A DNA stretch of 14,078 bases from CAYWNK01 sp047639615 (GTDB taxonomy: Bacteria > Planctomycetota > UBA1135 > GCA-002686595), in the NCBI GenBank assembly GCA_047639615.1, contig JBLIOL010000123.1:1-14078 (forward strand), written 5' to 3'. Both the position numbers and the translations under genes were made by a program. Under the pieces are notes generated by a model. The model did no database searches. It saw only the letters and a list, made by a program, of their open reading frames with translations, and was not told the origin of the DNA. Below are positions 1 to 7,490 of this stretch, piece after piece (the stretch's first letter is position 1; each line of letters starts with the position of its first letter).

Positions 1-1047
1 GCAGCCGGCCAGGGTCGGCAGGCGCGAGAGGCGCAGGCGCAGGGAACCGATGCTACGCGGCATCAGCGCGAGGGTGACCGCTACCCAGAAGAGCATCTGG
101 TACGGCAGCGTGCGCCAGTAGCGGCGCCGGGAGCCGCCGGGCACCTTCACCGGCGGTGCGGCCAGGTCGTTCGGGTGCTCCCAGCAGATGTTGCCGCAGA
201 GGAAATAGGACAGCAGTGAGAAGGCCGTCACCGCGTCAAAGGCCAAGGCGGGGAAGCCGAGGAAGCCCAGCAGCGGCATCTCGAAGAGCTTCAGGTTCTC
301 GAGCCCGCGCACGGTGTAGATCCACTTCTGCGGAGCGACGAAGTTCAGGCTCTCCCACACTAGGCCGCAGATTAAGCCCGCCAGGAAGAGGCGCAGAACC
401 GCGCGGCCATCGCCGGCTTCAAAATCGCGCAGCAGCGAGCGGTTGCCGCGTCGGTAGTTCCACGGGTCGATCAGGAAGGTCAGGCTGCCCCAGATCAAGG
501 GCGCTAGGTAGAAGGGAAAGGCCAGGGCTAAGCCCACCATGACCAGTCCCAGCAGTTGCAGGCCCGCGGGCAACCAGCTCGGCAAGCGGCGCGTCGGGCC
601 GCGGCGCGTGAGAATGCCTGCTGCACCCAGGGCATCAAAGGCCTCAAACATGCCCACGAACACGGTCGAGAAGGCCAGCATCACGAAGACTCCCGCGCCC
701 ACGTAGGTGAGCGGGCCGTCGAGCTCAAAGGTGCCGATGTAGTACCAGTTACGAAAGCGCAGGTTGAGCGCTTCGAAGATGAACCAGAAGGTCACCGAGG
801 ATGTGCCCAAGAGTCCCAGCAGATGCCTTCTGGTGGTCAGCAGCGAGGATCCGCGGCGCAGCACGCAGAAGCCGTCCAGGAGCAGAATCCAAGCCCACCA
901 GACGTAGGCGTAGAAGGGCTGCGAGATCCAAACCACGTCCGTGCGCAGTCCCCAGATGGCGAGCGCCAGCAGGCTCAAGCCCATGAGGCCGAAGAGCACG
1001 CCGGTACGCTTCGATGCTGCCCCGGTTGCGTGATTCGTAGTCCCCAT
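1..1047 (-). CDS. Multi-pass membrane protein of unknown family, internally duplicated (partial, C-terminus off window)
   Basis: The minus strand is open from the ATG at 1047 to the window edge: 349 codons with no stop, so the C-terminus is missing. I do not recognise the family. The translation is strongly hydrophobic, with likely membrane segments near residues 17-33, 45-62, 75-92, 112-134, 162-180, 183-194, 216-234, 256-284 and 315-330. Two stretches of about 90 residues resemble each other. Residues 53-102 carry D58, RRG (64-66), SLL (68-70), FEALN (91-95) and NWYY (100-103). Residues 186-244 carry D194, RRG (199-201), SLL (204-206), WESLN (231-235) and KWIY (241-244). The gene starts 8 nt after the SGNH hydrolase stop, so the two are probably cotranscribed; AGGG lies about 6 nt before the ATG. 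A tandem small-domain integral membrane enzyme, loosely like two-domain lycopene cyclases, is conceivable, but the paired acidic residues expected there were not seen. The coding call is firm; the function is unknown. Confidence 0.85.
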   Translation of the reverse strand, partial: MGTTNHATGAASKRTGVLFGLMGLSLLALAIWGLRTDVVWISQPFYAYVWWAWILLLDGFCVLRRGSSLLTTRRHLLGLLGTSSVTFWFIFEALNLRFRNWYYIGTFELDGPLTYVGAGVFVMLAFSTVFVGMFEAFDALGAAGILTRRGPTRRLPSWLPAGLQLLGLVMVGLALAFPFYLAPLIWGSLTFLIDPWNYRRGNRSLLRDFEAGDGRAVLRLFLAGLICGLVWESLNFVAPQKWIYTVRGLENLKLFEMPLLGFLGFPALAFDAVTAFSLLSYFLCGNICWEHPNDLAAPPVKVPGGSRRRYWRTLPYQMLFWVAVTLALMPRSIGSLRLRLSRLPTLAGC

Positions 1048-1055
1048 GTAGCGCC

Positions 1056-2153
1056 CTAGTTCCCGAGCATCAGACGCAACACGGGTTCGAAGGCATCGGC
1101 TTGGCGCATGAATCCCAGGTCCGAGGGATGTGAACCATCCACCAGCCCTTCGCCATCCGAACCGAGCAAGTTGGCGCCAGGCAGGTAATAGAGTCCACGG
1201 ACGCCCGCTTCGAGCAATGCAGCGTGGGCAGCTCGCAGGGCCGCGCGGCTGCTCTCATTGCGTTGCTGCGCTGATTCCTCCAGGAAGGCGTAGCCGTAGC
1301 TGCGATCTTCGACCAAGAGGATCGGTGTCTTGGGGCGCGCCAGTCGCAGGGCTTCTACAAAGGGCTGGGTGCGTTCCGCCACCTGAGCAGCATTGATGTT
1401 AGGCAGGCAATCGAGCACGTAGGCAGCTGCGGGGATCTCCGCTAGCAGCAGTCCCAGCTCCGCTTCCATGCGGCCATTGCCGGAGAAACCCAGGTTGATC
1501 ACGTCCCGGTCGAGGCGTCGGCCAAGAATCGCGGCATGCGTCATGCCCGGCCGCGAGGCGCAGGCGCCCTGGGTGATGGAGGTACCGTAGAAGATGATCG
1601 GGAGCGGGCGCGGCGTGTCGCTGGGAGGAATCGCTCGCAGTTCGCTCTCTGCGGGCACGCTCAGTTCGAGTGCGCTCACGCCGTTGTATAGGGGGAGGTA
1701 GAGCCGATACGTACGCCACTTCGGCGCCAAGCCCTTGGCGAGTCGCGCCACATTGCCCAGCTGCTCGGTCGGTTGACCCAGCCCGAGCCAGCGCCAAACC
1801 GTGCCATCACGCACGTAGAGGTCCAGACCGCTAACACCGCTCGCCGGCATGTGCTTCATGGCCAGCGTCTCGCTGGTGAGCGACCAACGCGCATGGATCT
1901 CGGAGGCGTTACTCTCGAAGTCCACATGCAGCCCTGCGGACTGCAGGCCCAGGGACCAGACCCGGTCGCGCACCGCTTCTTTGGCTTTCAGCGGCAGGCG
2001 GCCGAAAGGCGGCGACGAATCGGGCCATGCTTGCCCGCGCAAAGTGAGCTCCGAGACTGGCTTCCAGTCGACCGTATCGTTTTGCGGTCCAGCCCAGAGG
2101 GTGGGGCCAAGGAGAAGCAGTGGGAGCGCACAGCGCAGTAGTTGGTGATGCAT
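1056..2153 (-). CDS. Secreted SGNH/GDSL-type hydrolase with GxDLY N-terminal domain
   Basis: This is a predicted exported esterase of the SGNH hydrolase superfamily, 365 aa from the ATG at 2153. The frame is open further upstream, but this ATG gives a good signal peptide (MHHQLLRCALPLLLLGPTLWAG), whereas the extension is low-complexity and crosses the divergent gene's start. An N-terminal beta-rich part contains GLDLY (109-113), the hallmark of the domain that precedes some SGNH esterases. The catalytic blocks follow in order: GTSITQG (190-196, nucleophile S192), LGFSGNG (221-227, oxyanion glycine), LPNIN (250-254, with N252) and DGSHPSD (339-345, catalytic D339 and H342). All the expected active-site residues are present, so it should be active. 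The natural substrate (acetylated glycan or other ester) cannot be told. It is divergent from the PHP hydrolase gene and upstream of the membrane protein in the same unit. No Shine-Dalgarno is visible before the start. Confidence 0.88.
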   Translation of the reverse strand: MHHQLLRCALPLLLLGPTLWAGPQNDTVDWKPVSELTLRGQAWPDSSPPFGRLPLKAKEAVRDRVWSLGLQSAGLHVDFESNASEIHARWSLTSETLAMKHMPASGVSGLDLYVRDGTVWRWLGLGQPTEQLGNVARLAKGLAPKWRTYRLYLPLYNGVSALELSVPAESELRAIPPSDTPRPLPIIFYGTSITQGACASRPGMTHAAILGRRLDRDVINLGFSGNGRMEAELGLLLAEIPAAAYVLDCLPNINAAQVAERTQPFVEALRLARPKTPILLVEDRSYGYAFLEESAQQRNESSRAALRAAHAALLEAGVRGLYYLPGANLLGSDGEGLVDGSHPSDLGFMRQADAFEPVLRLMLGN

Positions 2154-2240
2154 GGAGGAGCAGGGGGCTGTGCATGACGATATCAGGTGGTACCGTTGTT
2201 GGCCCGCCTGTTCGCTTGCCTCCCAGCCGAGAGTTTGATC
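2154..2240. promoter_or_regulatory. Divergent intergenic region between SGNH hydrolase and PHP hydrolase genes
   Basis: About 87 bp separate the two preferred starts, so both promoters must lie here or within the flanking 5' ends. I see no convincing paired -35/-10 boxes. A GATATC sits at 2179-2184, close to the middle. The purine-rich GGAGGAG at 2154-2160 is on the plus strand but lies too far from the PHP start to serve as its ribosome site. The region is called from gene geometry only. Confidence 0.4.
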
Positions 2241-3464
2241 GTGCGTCGAAGCCTTCTGAGTCTGCCTTTTCTTGCCCTGCTTGCGCTCGCCGGTGCGAGC
2301 AATCGTGAGAACGCCACCCGCTTCTACAAGGGCAACACCCATACCCATACCCTCTGGAGTGACGGGACCGCTGCTCCTGAGCACACGGTCGATTGGTACG
2401 CGAAGCGCGACTACGACTTCTTAGTGCTCTCCGATCACAACACCTTGCAGGACACGGAGCGTTGGTTCCCGGTGTCGGAGGATGGCAAGGGGCGTCTCCC
2501 GGATGCTCAGTTGGAGCACCTGCGCAGGCAGTGGGGGGCAGACTCGGTGCAGCTGCGGGAGCGCAAGGGCGAGGAAGGGCGGGAGATGCGGCTGCACACC
2601 CTTACTGAGTTGCGCGAGCAGTTCGGAAGAAAGGGCGAGTTCCTGTTGGTGCAGGGCGAAGAGGTCACCGCTCACTGGCGGCAGACCGAACCGACCAAGG
2701 TCAATTATCCGGTGCACATCAACGCCATCAACCTCGGCGGTCTGGTGAAGCCCCGCGGCGGCGATTCGCCCCGGGATCTCATGAACAAGGCACTGGCCGC
2801 CATTCAGGAGCGCGGCAAGCTCGACGGGAAGCCGGTCATGGCCCACGTCAATCACCCGAACTTCGGTTGGGGACTGACCTGGGAGGATCTGGCTCACATG
2901 CAGCACGACCGCTTCTTCGAGGTGCACAACGGCCACCAGGGCGTGCGCAACCGCGGGGACGAGGCGCATCCCAGTACGGAGGTCATGTGGGATCGCGCCA
3001 ATTTGTTGCGCGTGACGAGCTTGGACCTGCCGCTGCTCTACGGAGTGGCGACGGATGACGCGCACGACCTGTGGGGCGATCGCCCGGTGTCGCGACCTGG
3101 GCGTGGCTGGATCATGGTGCGCGCGTCGGAGCTGTCGGGTGATGCGTTGGTCGTCGCCATGCAGCGCGGCGACTTCTATGGATCGTCGGGCGTGACCTTG
3201 AACGACTTCAGCAGCACAGACGGCCGCTATTCGGTCGATGTGGTTGCCCGCGATGGCGTTGAGACCAGCGTGCAGTTCTACGGTGCGCGCGAGGGCGGCG
3301 AGGCGGGCGAGTTGCTCTACGAGACTTCGAACAATCCGGCCGTGTACGAGTACAAGGCGGGCGATCTCTTCGTGCGTGCGAAGGTTGTCTCCGATCGTGC
3401 CAAGGACGACGGAGCTTGGGCCGACGAGACGGAAGCGGCTTGGCTGCAGCCGGTGAAGCCCTAG
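2241..3464 (+). CDS. Exported PHP-domain metallohydrolase (CehA/McbA-like)
   Basis: This is a predicted periplasmic or secreted metal-dependent hydrolase of the PHP superfamily, 407 aa from the GTG at 2241. That start gives a clean signal peptide (RRSLLSLPFLALLALAGAS). An upstream GTG at 2187 would add 18 residues ahead of it and looks worse. PHP metal-site motifs appear in order: HTHT (34-37, in NTHTHTLWSDG), SDHN (64-67), E140 in GEE, H158, AHVNHP (201-206), EVHNGH (227-232) and TDDAH (271-275). The order and spacing resemble the CehA/McbA type, whose characterised members hydrolyse phospho- or carboxyl-ester-type substrates. The C-terminal 80 or so residues look beta-rich and may be an accessory domain. 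It is divergent from the secreted SGNH esterase and convergent with the LPS-type operon. The family call is good; the substrate is unknown. Confidence 0.88.
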   Translation: MRRSLLSLPFLALLALAGASNRENATRFYKGNTHTHTLWSDGTAAPEHTVDWYAKRDYDFLVLSDHNTLQDTERWFPVSEDGKGRLPDAQLEHLRRQWGADSVQLRERKGEEGREMRLHTLTELREQFGRKGEFLLVQGEEVTAHWRQTEPTKVNYPVHINAINLGGLVKPRGGDSPRDLMNKALAAIQERGKLDGKPVMAHVNHPNFGWGLTWEDLAHMQHDRFFEVHNGHQGVRNRGDEAHPSTEVMWDRANLLRVTSLDLPLLYGVATDDAHDLWGDRPVSRPGRGWIMVRASELSGDALVVAMQRGDFYGSSGVTLNDFSSTDGRYSVDVVARDGVETSVQFYGAREGGEAGELLYETSNNPAVYEYKAGDLFVRAKVVSDRAKDDGAWADETEAAWLQPVKP

Positions 3465-3467
3465 CAC

Positions 3468-3483
3468 ACCCGCTCGAGCGGGT
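3468..3483. terminator. Perfect 16-bp palindrome between convergent genes, possible bidirectional terminator
   Basis: ACCCGCTCGAGCGGGT is a perfect palindrome lying between the PHP stop (TAG, 3462-3464) and the stop of the convergent methyltransferase (3485-3487). In RNA from either strand it could fold as a 6-bp GC-rich stem with a UCGA tetraloop. No T-tract follows in either direction, so a classical intrinsic terminator is not established; the position alone suggests an end-of-transcript role. Confidence 0.45.
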
Positions 3484-3484
3484 C

Positions 3485-4207
3485 TCAGCTGCGGCTTGCG
3501 ACGACCAAGAGGCTGGACCCGAGGGGCAGTCTCAGGGGGCCCAGGAGGCTGCGTTCCAGGTCGAAGTAGGCCGCTAGAGCGCGATTGATGGTCGCCGGCG
3601 GGACTTTAGGAAGACCGCTGCGCTCGGGAAGCAGGCTTTCGATGAGGCGCGTGGCGAGCTTGGGTAGGACCAGGCCCTGGTAGAGGAAAGTGCTGCGTTC
3701 GATGCGCATGCCTGCTGCTTGCAGCTCGCTCGCCAGCCTTGTACGGGAGTAGCGTAGTTGATGCTGGTTGATGCGATCGTGCCGCGTCCAAAGCCAGCTG
3801 TGAGCGGGCACTGTTAGGAGCATTCGTCCCTCGGGTGCGAGCAAGCGCAGCGCATGATCGAGGAAGGCCTCACGCTCGCTCACATGCTCGAGCACATCGA
3901 GGAGTAGCACGCGATCGAAGGTGTGGGGCGGCGTGTAGTCTTGATCGAGGGGGGCGTGGGTGACCTGTGCACGAAGTGTTTCGGACTTGGGCAGTAGCTG
4001 CTCTTCCGGCTCGAGTCCGGACACTTCGCCGAAGGGCGCGAGCGTAGGGAAGTTCGCTGCACCGGCGCAGCCCACTTCCAAGAGGCGCAGACTGCCATCC
4101 GCCGCGCTAAGGCGCGTCAGTTCAGCGCGGATTGCCGCGCGTCTGCTAACCCACCACCAGTGGTGCTGCGCGAGCTTGGCATAGGCGGCGGCGTAGGCCG
4201 AGTCCAA
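3485..4207 (-). CDS. Class I SAM-dependent methyltransferase, last gene of the envelope operon
   Basis: This is a predicted cytoplasmic S-adenosylmethionine-dependent methyltransferase, 240 aa from a TTG at 4207. That start lies 2 nt after the stop of the upstream glycosyltransferase, with GGGGAG about 11 nt ahead. The frame continues upstream to 4540, but that part is an arginine-rich shadow inside the glycosyltransferase. A Rossmann motif I (LLEVGCAGA, 42-50) is followed by an acidic ribose-binding residue (E65 in GLEPEE) and the motif-III/IV-like stretch LLLDVLEHV (101-109). The segment HDRINQHQLRYSRTRL (143-158) matches the H-D-x(n)-H-x-R-Y-(T/S) pattern common in methyltransferases paired with GT2 enzymes. 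The C-terminal third is richer in Leu and Pro and may contact the membrane. It probably modifies a lipid-linked sugar or the polyprenyl-glycan product of the operon. The substrate is unknown and the start is moderately certain. Confidence 0.82.
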   Translation of the reverse strand: MDSAYAAAYAKLAQHHWWWVSRRAAIRAELTRLSAADGSLRLLEVGCAGAANFPTLAPFGEVSGLEPEEQLLPKSETLRAQVTHAPLDQDYTPPHTFDRVLLLDVLEHVSEREAFLDHALRLLAPEGRMLLTVPAHSWLWTRHDRINQHQLRYSRTRLASELQAAGMRIERSTFLYQGLVLPKLATRLIESLLPERSGLPKVPPATINRALAAYFDLERSLLGPLRLPLGSSLLVVASRS

Positions 4208-4209
4208 AG

Positions 4210-5181
4210 CTACTTGAGCTCCCCGCCCACGCGCTTTTGGACCACGTAGGGCGGACGCGCCTTGACCTCGTCGTAGACGCGACCCAGGTACTCGCCGATC
4301 ACGCCCAGGGAGAGCAGTTGCACGCCCGAGAGGAAGACGATGGCCAGGATCAGCGCCGTGAATCCAACAGGCGTCTCGGGTTGCACGAACTTGGCGTAGA
4401 GCGAGTAGACGCCGAAGCCGGTAGCCAGGGTCATGGCCGCGCAACCCATGGCGCTGGCCAGGCGCAGGGGCAAGGTCGAGAAGGCGAAGAGCCCATCGCC
4501 GGCCAGGCTGAGCAACTTCAGGGGACCGTACTTGGTGCATCCTGCCGCGCGTGCGGCGCGCTCTACGTCGATGCCGATCTGTGGGAAGCCGACCCAGGCG
4601 CGCAGGCCGCGCAGGTAGCGGTGACTCTCGGGGGCTGCAGCCATGGCCTCCACTACGCGCCGCGAGAGCAACGAGAAATCGCCCGCGTCCAGGGGCAATC
4701 GCAGCTGGGATTGGACGGCCAGCAGTCGGTAGAAGAGGAAGTATGCGCAGCGCAGCAGCAGGCCTTCCTTACGACCGACGCGGCGCGCATAGACCACGTC
4801 ATAGCCCGCGCGGTATTGCTCTAGGAAGGTCGCGATGGTCTCGGGTGGGTCCTGCAGGTCCGCATCCATGAGCACGACCACATCGCCCGCGCAGTGATCC
4901 ATGGCGCAGCGCAATGCGCGCTGATGGCCGAAGTTGCGGCTGAGCACCACCAGGCGCAGGCGTTCGTCTTCGGCGCAGGCGGCTTCCAGAAAGGCCAGGC
5001 TGCCGTCGGTGCTGCCGTCGTCCACAACCACGAGCTCGTGCCCACTGCCCGGCAGCTCCTCGAGCACGGCCAAGGCGCGCTGCAGGAACTGGGGCAGGAC
5101 CTGTTCCTCGTTCAGCACCGTGGTGGCGATGCTCACGCTGGGCGCGGCGGCGTTGCGCGGGGCGGGGACGGGTTCGCTCAT
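4210..5181 (-). CDS. Polyprenyl-phosphate glycosyltransferase, GT2 family (GtrB/ArnC/DPM1-like)
   Basis: This is a predicted inner-membrane enzyme that moves a sugar from a nucleotide donor to undecaprenyl (polyprenyl) phosphate. It is 323 aa, the usual size for the family. The N-terminal GT-A domain shows TTVLNEE (20-26), VVVDDGSTDGS (51-61), the DXD-type metal site LMDADLQDPPE (104-114) and GDFSLLSRR (167-175). Two C-terminal transmembrane helices (about 233-263 and 272-297) are followed by SLGVIGEYLGRVYDEVKARP (291-310), a strong signature of the GtrB/ArnC branch. The ATG at 5181 lies 12 nt after the upstream stop. The lipid-phosphate-sugar made here is a natural donor for the GT-C proteins encoded upstream in the same operon. 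The sugar cannot be inferred from sequence. Confidence 0.92.
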   Translation of the reverse strand: MSEPVPAPRNAAAPSVSIATTVLNEEQVLPQFLQRALAVLEELPGSGHELVVVDDGSTDGSLAFLEAACAEDERLRLVVLSRNFGHQRALRCAMDHCAGDVVVLMDADLQDPPETIATFLEQYRAGYDVVYARRVGRKEGLLLRCAYFLFYRLLAVQSQLRLPLDAGDFSLLSRRVVEAMAAAPESHRYLRGLRAWVGFPQIGIDVERAARAAGCTKYGPLKLLSLAGDGLFAFSTLPLRLASAMGCAAMTLATGFGVYSLYAKFVQPETPVGFTALILAIVFLSGVQLLSLGVIGEYLGRVYDEVKARPPYVVQKRVGGELK

Positions 5182-5193
5182 GCTGTCAGTAGA

Positions 5194-6891
5194 CTACGGC
5201 ACCAGCGGTATCGCCGGGGGACCCGCTGGAAGTTCCAGGGTGCTTCCCAGGGCCGGTGCGGGAATCGTCTCGAGCACGCCACCGCGCTCGATCAGGAAGA
5301 GCATGTCCGCAGAATCCAGACTGCGGTTGGCGGTGAAGCGCACGCTTCGAAGGCCCTGCTCATCCACGCTGATAGCCTCGACATCGAAGGGCGGGCTCGA
5401 CCAGTGAGCGCCCAATACGGGTGCTTTCTCATCGGTCTGGTAGACCTTCTCAAAGAGCCCGAACAGGAAGGGCTCGTCCAGGCTCTCGAAGGTGCAGCTG
5501 TTGGGCCCCGTGCGTGTCCAGCGCAACCCGCGCCGGCCGACCTGCAGGTGCTGGAAGCGCGCCTCTTGATCCTGGCGCAGCACGTGAAAGGCTGGCGCAA
5601 TGCCGAACGCGGTGATGGCGTTGCTGGCCTGAATGAGAAATAGATCCCGGGGGCCTTGGCCCAGGTCAATGTCGGACACGAGCGCGCGCGTGTTGGCCGC
5701 GATCTGTCGGTTCATGTTCCCGAGCAGCAGCGCGTTTCCAGCTGACAAGGGCAGGGCGCAGAGCAGCAGTCCCAGGCTGAAGAGGCGTGCGCGCCGAGGC
5801 GCCGCTTGCCAGCGCGTAAAGCGTCGGTCGAGGGCGATGCCTAGCAGCCCAGCCGCTCCCAACGTGGCCATCCAGAGCAAGCGATCGGAAGCCGGCGCTC
5901 CTGCCTCGGGTAGAAAACTGAGCAATGTCCATAGGGCCAAGAAGGGCACGGCACAGTGTTCACGCCAGTCGGGTCGAAGCGTGCGTACCACGAGCAGGGT
6001 GAGCAGCAATCCCATCACCGCCATGACGGCGCCAACAACCGGAAAGAGCCCCGCCAAGTCCACCGGCACTGGGCCAATGAGGCTCGGCAGGCCGACTCCC
6101 ATGAGGGTCAACAAGCGCAAGCCATAACGTATGGGAGTGGACCAGGGCGCTGCGTAGAACAGGCAGTTGGTGCCGTAGCCGGCCCAGATGTAGTGGCCTA
6201 GGTAGGCCATGACGAAGAGCGCTCCAAGTAGGCAGGCGCGCGCCGCCATTCGATGCCGGTCGCCGCCGCCGATGCCAAGTAGGCGTGCGCACACCAGCGG
6301 AAAGGCGAGTAGTCCGGACTCCTTGAAGAGCGTCGCGACTACGCAAAGTCCGAGTGCTAGGGCGATTCGCCCGCGCTGGGCTTGGTTCACCGCGAGCACC
6401 GTGAAGAGCAGCACCCAAAGCGTGCTGCGGTTCGCGGACCAGCCAACCGGGATGACCGCCGAGTCACTGAATGCGAGGACTGCCGTGGCGATGGCGAGGG
6501 CTCTGGCGTTGAGCCCGAGGTCCTGGAACAACCGTCTTGCAGCCAGAATCAAAGCCAGCAGCCCGAGCAGTCCGACCACGTGCCGTGGCACCTCACTGTC
6601 CGGGAAGAGCGCCTCGGCAAGGCTCAGCTCCAAACTCGCCAAGGGGCGCAGGAAACGCACGCGCCAGTTCTCTCCGGCGAACCAGGGTAGGCGCGCGCCG
6701 GGCTCATCCGCAGCTCGTTGGAAGTCCTCGCTCGAGCCAAAATCGAACAGGGACATGGGCCCCATTTGCCCCATTGGTTCTTCCGCATCCAGCGCTGCGC
6801 GGTGGACGAAGTCGTCCATGAAGGCGCCGCTAAAAAGCATCGGGAGATGCAACAGGAGTGCAATCAGCAGCGTCCAGCGCAGTGCCTTCAT
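5194..6891 (-). CDS. GT-C-like multi-pass membrane protein with C-terminal periplasmic domain
   Basis: This is a predicted polytopic inner-membrane protein of the GT-C glycosyltransferase type, 565 aa from the ATG at 6891. That ATG overlaps the upstream stop as ATGA; the open frame above it is a shadow of the upstream methyltransferase. After the first membrane segment (about 5-24) comes MDDF (25-28), in the place of the acidic catalytic motif of the first extracytoplasmic loop in GT-C enzymes. It is followed by FLRPL (80-84), ANRSTLWVLLF (153-163) and TLFKESGLLAFP (187-198). The last two match the 'GR-x-LLA ... LLSKE-x-G' pattern of TMTC-like and related proteins. About ten membrane segments run to residue 390. 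Residues 395-565 look soluble and probably periplasmic. It likely uses a polyprenyl-phosphate sugar, possibly the product of the GT2 encoded next. The family is inferred from motifs; a non-catalytic role is possible. Confidence 0.72.
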   Translation of the reverse strand: MKALRWTLLIALLLHLPMLFSGAFMDDFVHRAALDAEEPMGQMGPMSLFDFGSSEDFQRAADEPGARLPWFAGENWRVRFLRPLASLELSLAEALFPDSEVPRHVVGLLGLLALILAARRLFQDLGLNARALAIATAVLAFSDSAVIPVGWSANRSTLWVLLFTVLAVNQAQRGRIALALGLCVVATLFKESGLLAFPLVCARLLGIGGGDRHRMAARACLLGALFVMAYLGHYIWAGYGTNCLFYAAPWSTPIRYGLRLLTLMGVGLPSLIGPVPVDLAGLFPVVGAVMAVMGLLLTLLVVRTLRPDWREHCAVPFLALWTLLSFLPEAGAPASDRLLWMATLGAAGLLGIALDRRFTRWQAAPRRARLFSLGLLLCALPLSAGNALLLGNMNRQIAANTRALVSDIDLGQGPRDLFLIQASNAITAFGIAPAFHVLRQDQEARFQHLQVGRRGLRWTRTGPNSCTFESLDEPFLFGLFEKVYQTDEKAPVLGAHWSSPPFDVEAISVDEQGLRSVRFTANRSLDSADMLFLIERGGVLETIPAPALGSTLELPAGPPAIPLVP

Positions 6892-7490
6892 GATCGGGGA
6901 GTGCCTTCGAAGTAGATCATGTGCCAGAGATGCAGAGGTCCAATGCCGAGACGGTAGGGCTCGCAACGCTTGGCCGTAAAGTGCGACTCGAGCAGCGACT
7001 GCCAATGCTTGTAGGGGCGCGCATGATCGCCGCGATCTGCTCGCGCCAGCATGCGCACAATTCCGGCCCGTTCGGGCATGACCAAGTCCATTAGTAGCAG
7101 CCGTCCGCCCGGTTTGCACAGGCGAGCCAGGTTGGCGAGGGCTTGCTGAGCCTGACCGTCGTCCAAGTGATGCAGGAAGCTGTTGGCGAAGATTAAGTCG
7201 AAGCGCTCGCCGTCCCGAGGTTCATAGGTGCAAGCGTCGCCCACCTCGAAGTGGCCGCCGTGCGCGCGCTGGGCACTCTTGATGTAGTCCGGATTGGTGT
7301 CGACGCCGACGTAGCTGGCGGGGTCGAAGAGCTGCGCGTGATTGCCTGGGCCGCAGGCCATGTCCAGTACGCGGCCGGCCTGGCGCAGGGCGGGCAGATC
7401 CTTGATGGGGCGCAGCTTCTGGGCGGCGAAGGGCGCTTGCCAGAGGCGGTAGACCAACGGGCGCTCGAGCAAACGGTGCAGCAGGCCCAT
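6888..7490 (-). CDS. Class I SAM-dependent methyltransferase
   Basis: This is a predicted soluble methyltransferase of 200 aa with the Methyltransf_11/25 layout. Motif I is VLDMACGPGNH (41-51), the acidic ribose-binding residue is D64 in YVGVDTNPDYI (60-70), and GDACTY (84-89) corresponds to the adenine-contact region. FANSFLHHLDD (101-111) is motif IV, and CKPGGRLLLMD (125-135) follows motif V. The ATG at 7490 shares its A with the upstream TGA (TGATG), and the 3' end overlaps the next gene as ATGA, so it is translationally embedded between two GT-C genes. Its size and tight coupling suggest it acts on the same glycolipid substrate, for example by O-methylation of a sugar. The substrate is unknown. 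The ubiquinone-type UbiE/COQ5 function is unlikely given the context, but cannot be excluded from sequence alone. Confidence 0.88.
   Translation of the reverse strand: MGLLHRLLERPLVYRLWQAPFAAQKLRPIKDLPALRQAGRVLDMACGPGNHAQLFDPASYVGVDTNPDYIKSAQRAHGGHFEVGDACTYEPRDGERFDLIFANSFLHHLDDGQAQQALANLARLCKPGGRLLLMDLVMPERAGIVRMLARADRGDHARPYKHWQSLLESHFTAKRCEPYRLGIGPLHLWHMIYFEGTPRS

Noticed and set aside
556..1059. Plus-strand 167-codon frame opposite the left-edge membrane protein
   Set aside because: Low-complexity Gln/Glu/His-rich translation with no domain; the opposite strand carries an unbroken 349-codon membrane protein with an internal repeat.
2154..2384. N-terminal extension of the SGNH hydrolase to the most upstream in-frame ATG
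   Set aside because: It would put 77 polar residues before the signal peptide and overlap the start of the divergent PHP gene.
2421..3467. Long open frame (348 codons) antisense to the PHP hydrolase gene
   Set aside because: It mirrors a GC-rich coding gene with clear PHP motifs; its own translation is rich in His, Arg and Leu with no recognisable domain, as expected for a shadow frame.
4208..4540. N-terminal extension of the last methyltransferase to an upstream ATG
   Set aside because: Its 111 residues are an Arg-rich shadow of the glycosyltransferase C-terminus; the methyltransferase fold begins after the TTG at 4207.
6892..7119. N-terminal extension of the GT-C-like protein
   Set aside because: It lies entirely inside the upstream methyltransferase; the ATG at 6891 overlaps that gene's stop as ATGA and directly precedes the first membrane segment.
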